A stretch of 52,284 nucleotides of DNA from Aquidulcibacter sp. (lineage in GTDB: Bacteria; Pseudomonadota; Alphaproteobacteria; Caulobacterales; Aquidulcibacteraceae), in NCBI GenBank assembly GCA_027532555.1, contig JAPZTJ010000015.1, forward strand, positions 1-52,284, written 5' to 3'. The stretch's first letter is position 1, and each line of letters begins with the position of its first letter. The position numbers and the translations under genes were made by a program. Positions 1 through 6,796 of the stretch are shown here, piece after piece. The notes below the pieces were generated by a model. It had not been told where the DNA came from. It did no database searches and saw nothing but the letters and a program-made list of their open reading frames with translations.

Positions 1-120
1 CTACATGTCTCTTGAAACTCTCGCACCTTTAAGCAATGATCCCATCGTCATGCTCAGCGCAGTCCCCTGAACATGATCAACTCAGCCCTAAACCGGCTAC
101 ATCATGACGCCGCTGTTACA

Positions 121-224
121 CCACGCCATGGGACACGATCCGAAAAACTAATTTGATCAAATTTAGGCGTGGCTTGAAGGTGGTGCATTCCAGATGGAAT
201 GCCCCCTAATGCGCGAAGCGCATT
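121..224. promoter_or_regulatory. Palindrome-rich leader upstream of the TadG-like gene
   Basis: This AT-rich leader contains nested and serial dyads. CCACGCC at 121-127 pairs with GGCGTGG at 166-172, and between them lies the perfect 14-bp palindrome AATTTGATCAAATT (150-163). Two further dyads follow: GCATTCCA-GA-TGGAATGC (185-202) and AATGCGC-GAA-GCGCATT (208-224). These could be operators for the gene starting at 354 or the 3' end of a transcript entering from the left. I see no coding region in 1-353. Confidence 0.4.
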
Positions 225-353
225 GCTTAGGAATACATTTGTTATCTTAAAATTTGATACTTTGAATTCTCAATTTCTTAAGTCTCTATGGTTATTGAAT
301 GCTTTTAAATCTCAATTAGTGCTGCTGTCCATTTAGACCTTGGGGTTCGGAAG

Positions 354-1613
354 ATGACGATCTCGAAATTGCTCGCTCGCATCAAATTGTTCAATATAGA
401 TGCTCGCGGTTCGCTAGCAGTAGCGTTCGCGCTCCTATCTGTCTCGGTTGTGCTCATGGTCGGGATGACGATGGATTATACCGAGAAGTCCAGTATTCAG
501 ACCAAGTTTCAGGCGGCTGTCGATGCGGGGACACTGGCTGCAGCCAGATTGGATGATGAGGACAGCGAACGGGCACAGATTGCAGAGCGTCAATTTAATG
601 CGAACCTGTCATTTAATGAACTTGCAATGGTCTCCCACAAAGAATTCGTGATGACGGAAGATAAGGAGCGTATCGAAGGGCGGGCGGATATCGTCATCCC
701 GACGCGTTTTGCAGGCATCGTCGGCTTCCCCAGTTTTTCCTCGACCTTACGGGCAACGGCCGCTATTGCGCGGCCAGAGATTCGCCAATTGGACATTGTT
801 ATGTGCATTGATGCGACCGGTTCAATGGGGTCGACCTTAAACGCCGTCCAGACAAACGCGCTCAACCTTGAAGCCAACCTTACCGCAGAGTTGGAGACGC
901 GCGGCATCAAGGCGTTCGATGTCATGCGCGTTCGAGCCATCTATTATCGCGACTATGGCGGGACAAACCTCACCGGATCGAATCGATGGTGGTATAACGG
1001 CACGTCATGGGTATTGATAAATTCTTCCCATCCCGAATACTGGAAGGGGGTTGGAGATATTCCGCCGATGAAGTCGTCCGCATTTTTCAATCTCCCGGAC
1101 GAGAGAACCAGCTTCAGCGCCTACGTGAGCCCGGAAAAAGCTACTGGAGGCGCGGACTTGCCAGAGTCGGGGCTTGAATGTGTGAACGAGGCTATGGACT
1201 CGAACTGGGCGAAGGTTGGCGATCTCCCCAGCGGGGGCACCAAGCCGTTGCAGGCAGTCTATCCCGTCATCGCCGTGTGGACAGACATCACCGCGCACAA
1301 GCCAGGCCACTCTGTAAGCTTGAAGAACCCGGACTATCCGCCTGCCACGAAGATGCCGCGCACCTATGACGGGCTGCGCGCCAAATGGGACGATCCGAAC
1401 ATTATTGATCAGAAACGCAAATTGCTCGTGTTCTTTGGCAACCCGGCTATGATTGGAAGTGATACTGACGGCCCCGCTGACGGATGGCTCAAGGTCAAAG
1501 AGTGGCCAGGCTTCATGGTCGGCGGCACACTGACTGAAGGCAACACTCAACTGGTAACGAAGCTCGCAGACGCAATCGCCAGCAAGGTGCTTATTCCAAC
1601 CTTGACCGAGTGA
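354..1613 (+). CDS. TadG-like pilus-associated protein with vWA domain
   Basis: The 419-residue protein starts with a short basic segment, then a single membrane helix (about residues 18-40), then a TadE/TadG-type stretch ending in AAVDAGTLAAA. This is the usual N-terminus of Flp/Tad pilus minor proteins. A von Willebrand factor A domain follows, with a MIDAS-like DATGSMG at residues 153-159. TadG proteins are anchored in the inner membrane with the bulk in the periplasm and take part in Flp pilus assembly or surface adhesion. No other tad gene is in the window, so this copy is isolated here; the 5' flank lies outside and was not seen. A weak GGGG lies about 10 nt before the ATG. The family call is firm, the exact role is inferred. 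Confidence 0.8.
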   Translation: MTISKLLARIKLFNIDARGSLAVAFALLSVSVVLMVGMTMDYTEKSSIQTKFQAAVDAGTLAAARLDDEDSERAQIAERQFNANLSFNELAMVSHKEFVMTEDKERIEGRADIVIPTRFAGIVGFPSFSSTLRATAAIARPEIRQLDIVMCIDATGSMGSTLNAVQTNALNLEANLTAELETRGIKAFDVMRVRAIYYRDYGGTNLTGSNRWWYNGTSWVLINSSHPEYWKGVGDIPPMKSSAFFNLPDERTSFSAYVSPEKATGGADLPESGLECVNEAMDSNWAKVGDLPSGGTKPLQAVYPVIAVWTDITAHKPGHSVSLKNPDYPPATKMPRTYDGLRAKWDDPNIIDQKRKLLVFFGNPAMIGSDTDGPADGWLKVKEWPGFMVGGTLTEGNTQLVTKLADAIASKVLIPTLTE

Positions 1614-1856
1614 ACGTAGCTTCAGGGGCCATTTATTGCGGTTCCCAAGATGAGTAAGTCGCCGCGCAATCGCGAAACAGCCGGCCTGTCGATCATTTGC
1701 GACGAACGGCGGGGTGTTCCCGACGCCGACGGCGTCGCGCAACACATAGCTATTCTGAAACTTGGTGCGGACTTCACTGAAAATTTAGATCGAACAGAAG
1801 GGTAGGGCGCATGCCGTCTGGAAAACACCAAGTGTCCTTCCAACGGTGCGTTTAAA

Positions 1857-1931
1857 TGGTGGGCGATACTGGGATTGAACCAGTGACCCCTGCAGTGTGA
1901 ATGCAGTGCTCTTCCGCTGAGCTAATCGCCC
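1857..1931 (-). tRNA. tRNA-Val (anticodon CAC)
   Basis: Read on the minus strand, the acceptor stem GGGCGAT pairs with ATCGCCC. The D-arm is normal (AGCTCAGCGGAAGAGC). The anticodon stem CTGCA/TGCAG encloses the loop TTCACAC, giving anticodon CAC, which reads the valine codon GTG. The T-arm has a TTCAATC loop, and the discriminator A and CCA end are encoded (1857-1860). There is no tRNA neighbour. Confidence 0.96.
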
Positions 1932-2263
1932 GTCCGCCTTGCCGCCAAAGGGGCATTGAGTGCGAGAGGCGGCGTCATGAAGGTTGGGGTCGGTAACGTC
2001 AAGAGGGGAAGGTGCCAATCCTTGATTTCGCGCATCAAAGTTGTGTGTGGGTCTGAGCTTTTAGTTTAGCTGCGCTATCCCCAGATCGATGCAGATGGGA
2101 ATCAATTTTGTGGGCCAAAGGTGACGTTAGGGCAGGCGATTTTCCTTTGATACGGCTCATTTCGGCAGTTTTCACCCTGATTTACCGATCGCAATCAGTT
2201 CCATGCAAATTTGCAAAGCACCTATTACTTTGGAAAATGAGGGTCCAGAGTTCTGGTGAATCA

Positions 2264-2440
2264 TGAAAATCGACCGAGAAATCCCAAAAAAATTCTAGAT
2301 ATGTTGAGAAAATCGGAAGTTTCTACCGCGATTTTTCTCGATTTTGGGACATGTTGAGAAAATCTTATGTCAAGTCCCATTTTGATGATTTTTTGGTGCT
2401 TTAGGTCCCATCAAAATTCGTCGATTTTTGCCTTGAATGT
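2264..2440. promoter_or_regulatory. AT-rich repeat region upstream of the small conserved gene
   Basis: The interval 1932-2537 holds no convincing gene. In it ATGTTGAGAAAATC occurs twice, at 2301-2314 and 2351-2364, exactly 50 bp apart. A dyad with arms ATTTTGATG and CATCAAAAT lies just downstream, at about 2380-2420. The motif GATTTTT recurs. The fixed spacing is close to five helical turns and suggests a paired regulator site, or an untranslated leader or small RNA. This is inference only. Confidence 0.35.
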
Positions 2441-2537
2441 GACAGGTTTGTGTAGTTTAAGCCGCCATCCAAAACAAACCGATGCTCGTTATGGGTTTGT
2501 CTCACCTAATCAATAACAGAAAAAAATGAGGACCAAA

Positions 2538-2741
2538 ATGGAAGGCGATTTTTGCACGAACGACGGCGCACGACGTTTGAAGCTGAAGATTCAAGAGTAT
2601 TGGCGCGAGCGTGGCTATGACGTCAGCGTTGATCTGGTTGAAGAAGGTTTCGTTCCTGCGATGCGTTCGGGCCGTACCGATGTGCGCTCTGACATGGTGA
2701 ATGGTTTGCCACGTCGTCGCGCTGCGACTGAAGCCGCATAG
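2538..2741 (+). CDS. Small conserved alphaproteobacterial protein, function unknown
   Basis: This is a 67-residue basic protein starting MEGDFCTNDGARRLK. I chose the ATG at 2538 over the one at 2526 because GAGGA (2528-2532) is well spaced for it. The sequence is amphipathic and charged, without membrane segments. The central part (WRERGYDVSVDLVEEGFVPA followed by MRSGRTDVRSDM) reads like a small conserved protein I associate with alphaproteobacteria, but no function is known to me. The stop lies one base from the stop of the convergent gph gene. Its likely terminator is the hairpin at 2800-2828, inside gph. Confidence 0.7.
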   Translation: MEGDFCTNDGARRLKLKIQEYWRERGYDVSVDLVEEGFVPAMRSGRTDVRSDMVNGLPRRRAATEAA

Positions 2742-2742
2742 A

Positions 2743-3423
2743 TCATTTTATCAAAAGCTGCTCGATCAAATCAGGCAGCTCATGGTAATGATCAAAGACA
2801 GCGTCCGCCCCCAAGGCGGACGCTTTTTCTATGGTGTAGCCAAAAGTTGCCAACACCACCGGGATCGACGCATTGCGTGCGGCCTGCAGGTCGGTGATGC
2901 TGTCGCCCACCATCAGCGCCCGGTCGACGCTGCCGCCGCTGGCCTCAATCGTATAGGTCAAATGGCGACCATCGGGCTTGTTCACACCGGCCTGTCCATT
3001 GGCAACGATGGCCTTAAAATAGCGCACCATATCAAATGCCTCGAGAACTGGCTGGGCCAAATGCGCTGGCTTATTGGTACAAACGCTGAGGATTGCCCCC
3101 TTGGCCGACAGGGTTTCCAAAACATCGATCACGCCTTCGAATGGCAGGCTTTCTTGCGTCAGGCCCGCTTGATAGACCTCCAAAAAATGGGCGATGTGGA
3201 TGGCCAATGTCTCTTCATCAAAGCTAACACCGGCCGCAAGGCCTGCCTTGATTACCAAGGCCCGGGCACCTTGGCCAATCATACCACGCACACTGGTTAG
3301 GGAAATCTCGGGCAGGCCGGCGCGCACCATCACGGCATTTGTCGCGCGCACAAGGTCTGGCGCGGTATCGACTAAGGTGCCGTCTAGATCAAACGAGATC
3401 GCCAGCCCATCTATTCCGCGCAT
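2743..3423 (-). CDS. gph: Phosphoglycolate phosphatase-like HAD hydrolase
   Basis: The 226-residue product belongs to haloacid dehalogenase subfamily IA. It has motif I FDLDGTLVDT near the N-terminus, with the nucleophilic Asp first and the general acid two residues later. Motif II is the threonine of SVCTNKP, a lysine follows in NKPDGRH, and motif IV is MVGDSITD. Gph removes 2-phosphoglycolate produced during DNA repair or oxygenation reactions, although related HADs share these motifs. I prefer the ATG at 3423, which has AGGA nine bases upstream, to the TTG at 3450. It is divergent from glmU and convergent with the small gene ending at 2741. Confidence 0.85.
   Translation of the reverse strand: MRGIDGLAISFDLDGTLVDTAPDLVRATNAVMVRAGLPEISLTSVRGMIGQGARALVIKAGLAAGVSFDEETLAIHIAHFLEVYQAGLTQESLPFEGVIDVLETLSAKGAILSVCTNKPAHLAQPVLEAFDMVRYFKAIVANGQAGVNKPDGRHLTYTIEASGGSVDRALMVGDSITDLQAARNASIPVVLATFGYTIEKASALGADAVFDHYHELPDLIEQLLIK
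2800..2828 (+). terminator. Intrinsic terminator for the 2538-2741 gene, inside gph coding sequence
   Basis: A perfect 10-bp stem, AGCGTCCGCC (2800-2809) and GGCGGACGCT (2815-2824) with loop CCCAA, is followed by five T residues on the plus strand. It lies 58 bp past the stop of the plus-strand small gene and falls within the last codons of gph on the other strand, so the sequence is both terminator and code. Confidence 0.7.
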
Positions 3424-3566
3424 GTCCCATCGTCCTTTGGTTTTCGCCAACTCGACCCAGAAAGGTTTTTCTGTTTAGCCTCTGGCCTGTCTGCCCGTTC
3501 GACGGCTAGAAGGCTAGACGTTTGGGCACAAGCCGAATCAGCACTTGCATCCTGGAAGGAAATCCC

Positions 3567-4937
3567 ATGTCTCGCGCGCGCGCCGCCATCATTCTTGCAG
3601 CTGGACACGGCACCCGCATGAAGTCGAGCTTGTCGAAAGTCCTCCACCCTGTCGGCGGTCGCCCGATGATGGCTTGGACGATTGCTTTGGCCAAAAGCCT
3701 TGGTTGTGAGAAGATCATTGTCGTAGTCGGCAGCCATAATCCAGATGCTAAGCTGGTGGCAGAAGCCAGCCTCGGCCCCGGCACAACGGCGCTACAAGAT
3801 CCCCCCCTTGGCACCGCCCATGGCGTGAACGCGGCCAAGGATGCGCTCAAAGGCTTTGAGGGTGATGCCATCGTGCTCTATGCCGACACCCCCTTGATCC
3901 GCACCGAAACCGCCGCGCAAGTGTTTGACAGCCTCGCTCAAGGCTTTGCCGTTTCCGTTCTGGGGTTTGAGGCCGCAGACCCCGGTGCCTATGGCCGTCT
4001 GATCCTAAACGCTTCTGGTGATCTGGACGCGATTGTGGAAGCTAAAGAGGCCAGCCCCGCGCAATTGGCCGTGCGCCTGTGCAATTCCGGCGTATTGGCC
4101 GCGCCCGCACCCTTGCTGTTTGAGCTATTGTCCGAGGTTAAAAACGACAATGCCAAGGGCGAGTATTATCTGACCGACGTCGTCGCCCTTGCCCGCGCGC
4201 GCGGCCTGCGCGCCACTGCCGTGCCGGGCACCGAGGATGAAGTGTTAGGCGTCAATAGCCGGGTCGAGCTTGCGCAAGCGGAAGCCCAATTCCAAGCGCG
4301 CAAACGCCACGAGGCCATGGTTGCGGGCGTGACCCTGATCGCGCCCGACACCGTCTATTTCGCCCACGATACCGAGATCGCCAATGATGTGACGATTGAG
4401 CCTCATGTCGTCTTTGGCCCCAAGGTGGTGGTTGAGACCGGGGCCATTATCCGCGCCTTCTCCCATCTGGAAGAGTGCCTCATCCGCAAAGGTGCCCTGA
4501 TCGGCCCCTATGCCCGCATTCGCCCAGGCAGCGACATTGGGGAAAACGCCCATATCGGCAATTTTGTGGAGACCAAAAAAGCCAAGATCGGGGCAGGGGC
4601 CAAGGCCAATCATCTGACCTATCTGGGCGATGTCACCGTGGGGGCCAAGACCAATATCGGGGCTGGCACCGTCACCTGTAATTATGACGGGTTTGACAAA
4701 TACCACACCGAAATCGGCGCTAATGCCTTTATCGGCTCAGACACGATGTTGGTCGCCCCCGTCACGATTGGCGAAGGTGCCATGACGGGCTCAGGCTCGA
4801 CCATCACCAAGGACGTGCCAGCCGGCGCGCTGGGCCTAGAGCGCGCCGATCAGCGCAATCTGGAAGGCTGGGCCACCAAATTTCGCGCCCGCAAGGCTGC
4901 CGCCAAAGCGCTGAAATCTAAGGGGGAGGGCGCGTGA
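3567..4937 (+). CDS. glmU: Bifunctional GlcNAc-1-P uridyltransferase / GlcN-1-P acetyltransferase
   Basis: GlmU makes UDP-GlcNAc in the cytoplasm for peptidoglycan and lipopolysaccharide. The N-terminal pyrophosphorylase domain opens with LAAGHGTRMKS and KVLHPVGG. The C-terminal half is a left-handed beta helix of hexapeptide repeats (for example IGPYARIRPG and IGNFVETKKA) and carries VTCNYDGFDKYHT. From the ATG at 3567, preceded by GGAAGGA (3554-3560), the protein is 456 residues, the same as E. coli GlmU. A longer upstream in-frame start has no ribosome site. The stop overlaps the GTG start of rpiA (GTGA), so the two genes are translationally coupled. Confidence 0.97.
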   Translation: MSRARAAIILAAGHGTRMKSSLSKVLHPVGGRPMMAWTIALAKSLGCEKIIVVVGSHNPDAKLVAEASLGPGTTALQDPPLGTAHGVNAAKDALKGFEGDAIVLYADTPLIRTETAAQVFDSLAQGFAVSVLGFEAADPGAYGRLILNASGDLDAIVEAKEASPAQLAVRLCNSGVLAAPAPLLFELLSEVKNDNAKGEYYLTDVVALARARGLRATAVPGTEDEVLGVNSRVELAQAEAQFQARKRHEAMVAGVTLIAPDTVYFAHDTEIANDVTIEPHVVFGPKVVVETGAIIRAFSHLEECLIRKGALIGPYARIRPGSDIGENAHIGNFVETKKAKIGAGAKANHLTYLGDVTVGAKTNIGAGTVTCNYDGFDKYHTEIGANAFIGSDTMLVAPVTIGEGAMTGSGSTITKDVPAGALGLERADQRNLEGWATKFRARKAAAKALKSKGEGA

Positions 4938-5647
4938 CCGGGCCAGACTTTGCCAAGATGCAGGCCGCCGCCGCGGCACTCGAATATGTCGAAGACGGCA
5001 TGATCGTTGGCCTTGGCACCGGCTCTACTGCCAATCACTTCATCTCCATGTTGGGCGAACGCGTGCGCGAAGGCCTGACCATTGGCGCCATCCCCACCTC
5101 AGAAGCCAGCCGCCGCCTCGCGGCCAGCCTTGGCATCCCTCTAATCGAAGTCGACCAAGCTGATCGGATCGACGTCACGGTCGATGGTGCGGATGAGGTT
5201 GACCAATATCTCAACCTCCTCAAAGGCGGCGGCGGGGCCTTATTGCGCGAAAAAATCATCGCCCACGCCACCGATCATCTGGTGGTGATTGCCGATAAGT
5301 CCAAACTGGTCAATGATTTAGGCGCGTTTCCTCTGCCAGTAGAAGTCACCAGTTTTGGCTTTACCATCACCGCGAAAAAGGTGTTTGACGCCTTGCGCGC
5401 CACGGGCTGCAAGACCGCCGATATCAAACTGCGCGAAGCCGGCGCCCCCGGTAGGCCTTTCATCACTGACAATGGCAATTACATCCTAGACTGCGCCTGC
5501 GGCCACATCCCCGACGCCGCCGCCACCGCCACTGCCCTCAACACCATCCCCGGCGTCGTCGAAAACGGCATTTTCCTGACGTTCCCCCGCACCGTGCGGA
5601 CAGTGCTGTTCGGGCATGACGATGGTGTGGATATGGTGGAGGTTTAG
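4934..5647 (+). CDS. rpiA: Ribose-5-phosphate isomerase A
   Basis: RpiA interconverts ribose 5-phosphate and ribulose 5-phosphate in the pentose phosphate pathway. The 237-residue product has the family hallmarks VGLGTGSTANHF, AIPTSEASRRLA, the catalytic-region DGADEVD, and LKGGGGALLREKI. The length is normal for the family (about 220-235). The GTG start overlaps the glmU TGA. A short inverted repeat, AGGGCAT/ATGCCCT (5646-5667), covers the stop codon but has no T-run, so termination there is doubtful. Confidence 0.96.
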   Translation: MTGPDFAKMQAAAAALEYVEDGMIVGLGTGSTANHFISMLGERVREGLTIGAIPTSEASRRLAASLGIPLIEVDQADRIDVTVDGADEVDQYLNLLKGGGGALLREKIIAHATDHLVVIADKSKLVNDLGAFPLPVEVTSFGFTITAKKVFDALRATGCKTADIKLREAGAPGRPFITDNGNYILDCACGHIPDAAATATALNTIPGVVENGIFLTFPRTVRTVLFGHDDGVDMVEV

Positions 5648-5739
5648 GGCATCAGTGCCTATGCCCTGCCACCTTGACGCGTGATCGCTTTGCGGTCAAA
5701 AACAACTTATAAGTGTTATGGGTTTGCTGGCTTCCTGAC

Positions 5740-5859
5740 ATGTCAAAACTAACTGATGCAGATCTCCTCATTGCCGCCCTTGTCTGCGCCGTCTGGCTGG
5801 TGGCATTTGTTGGTGGTGTCAGTTTTTGTCAGCAGTTAGGGCTGCTGATCTTTGGGTGA
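5740..5859 (+). CDS. Possible 39-residue membrane peptide
   Basis: An ATG-started frame of 39 codons encodes a short polar N-terminus (MSKLTDAD) and then a continuous hydrophobic stretch (about residues 9-37) long enough for one membrane helix. No Shine-Dalgarno is obvious, and I do not recognise a family. It sits in an otherwise empty 289-bp gap between rpiA and the two-gene module at 5937. It is listed because its composition resembles known single-helix small proteins, but it may be chance. Confidence 0.25.
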   Translation: MSKLTDADLLIAALVCAVWLVAFVGGVSFCQQLGLLIFG

Positions 5860-5936
5860 ATCTCGTCTCTGTCGATTTATACTTCATGGCGAAAAAACAC
5901 CTTGTTGAACGGATGCTTTAAGGTTAGTTTGATGCA

Positions 5937-6137
5937 ATGAAACCAATCGGTAATAAGCGCCATCGCAAAGCCGTTGTAACGCTCAACACACCGGCCGCCG
6001 TCGCTCGCTTTAAGCAGCTGGCGAGGGACTTTGATGCGCGACTGCGTGCTTCCCCGGAAGCGGCTCAATTGGTTTTGCGGCGCGAGGGTGTTTTGACCGC
6101 CAAGGGCAATCTCACGAGACGCTATTCGGGAAAATAA
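5937..6137 (+). CDS. Small basic protein, probable antitoxin partner
   Basis: This is a 66-residue basic protein rich in Arg and Lys, with a conserved-looking core SPEAAQLVLRREGVLTAKG followed by NLTRRYSGK. No enzyme motif is visible. It directly precedes the ADP-ribosyltransferase-like gene: its TAA is followed without a gap by the GTG of the next gene, the arrangement typical of antitoxin-toxin pairs. In this reading it would bind and neutralise the downstream protein or repress the promoter. I recognise no known antitoxin family, so the role rests on arrangement and size. It could instead be an unrelated helper protein. Confidence 0.6.
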   Translation: MKPIGNKRHRKAVVTLNTPAAVARFKQLARDFDARLRASPEAAQLVLRREGVLTAKGNLTRRYSGK

Positions 6138-6713
6138 GTGCACAGGCTCGCGACCAGCTTTGTGCTTGGATATCACGGATGCGACGAAGCAGTCGCCGAG
6201 GCTGTATTGGCTGGGAAAGCCTTCAAGCAAAGTCAGAATGATTATGACTGGTTGGGGCCAGGGGTATACTTCTGGGAAGCTAACCCCCTCCGAGGCCTCG
6301 ATTTTGCTTTGGAAATGGCTGTGAGACGTCCAAACTTGGTCAAGAAACCAACCGTCATTGGGGCAGTGATCGATTTAGGGCTTTGTCTGGATACCACGAC
6401 CAAAGCTGCGACAGACATGTTGGCAGTCGCCTATCAAAGTCTTCTAGATTCTTTGGCTGACCCCGCAACCCGAATGCCAAAAAATGGCGCGGACCTGCGT
6501 ATGCGAAGACTGGACTGCGCTGTTGTTGGCCGCCTTCATGCGATCCTAAAGAACAGCGATATGGAAGTCGACACGGTCCGCGGTGTCTTTGTTGAAGGTG
6601 CGCCAATTTATTCAGGATCAGGCTTCCATGCCAAAACCCATAGCCAGATAGCGGTCAAAAATCTGGCTTGCATTAAAGGTGTGTTTCGCGTTCCAAAAGA
6701 ACAGCTTGCCTAA
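6138..6713 (+). CDS. ADP-ribosyltransferase-like protein, probable toxin
   Basis: The 191-residue product begins with GYHGCD (His13) and continues with DYDWLGPGVYFWE (Tyr44). This spacing is reminiscent of the H-Y-E/Q core of diphtheria-toxin/PARP-type ADP-ribosyltransferases and DUF3990-like toxins. A candidate third catalytic residue is Gln170 in THSQIAV near the C-terminus. No signal peptide or membrane segment is visible, so it should act in the cytoplasm. The GTG start immediately follows the TAA of the 66-residue gene, so expression is probably coupled. The fold is a motif-based inference and the target is unknown. A non-toxic NAD-dependent or unrelated enzyme remains possible. Confidence 0.6.
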   Translation: MHRLATSFVLGYHGCDEAVAEAVLAGKAFKQSQNDYDWLGPGVYFWEANPLRGLDFALEMAVRRPNLVKKPTVIGAVIDLGLCLDTTTKAATDMLAVAYQSLLDSLADPATRMPKNGADLRMRRLDCAVVGRLHAILKNSDMEVDTVRGVFVEGAPIYSGSGFHAKTHSQIAVKNLACIKGVFRVPKEQLA

Positions 6714-6796
6714 CCCCAACCACACCCACCACCTAGCAATCACCCGCCTTGCGCCTTACATGGAAAGCCACGACCCTTCACGAAAGCTGACCCCCC

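Noticed and set aside
1005-1745. A 246-codon minus-strand frame opposite the TadG-like gene
   Set aside because: It lacks any domain, runs across the intergenic end and looks like a shadow of the vWA protein.
1650-1805. A 51-codon ATG frame (starting MSKSPRNRETAGLSIICDER) between the TadG-like gene and tRNA-Val
   Set aside because: No ribosome site and no recognised family; open frames of this size occur by chance and a longer antisense frame also covers the region.
5646-5667. AGGGCAT/ATGCCCT inverted repeat over the rpiA stop, considered as a terminator
   Set aside because: Only seven pairs and no T-run; too weak to call.
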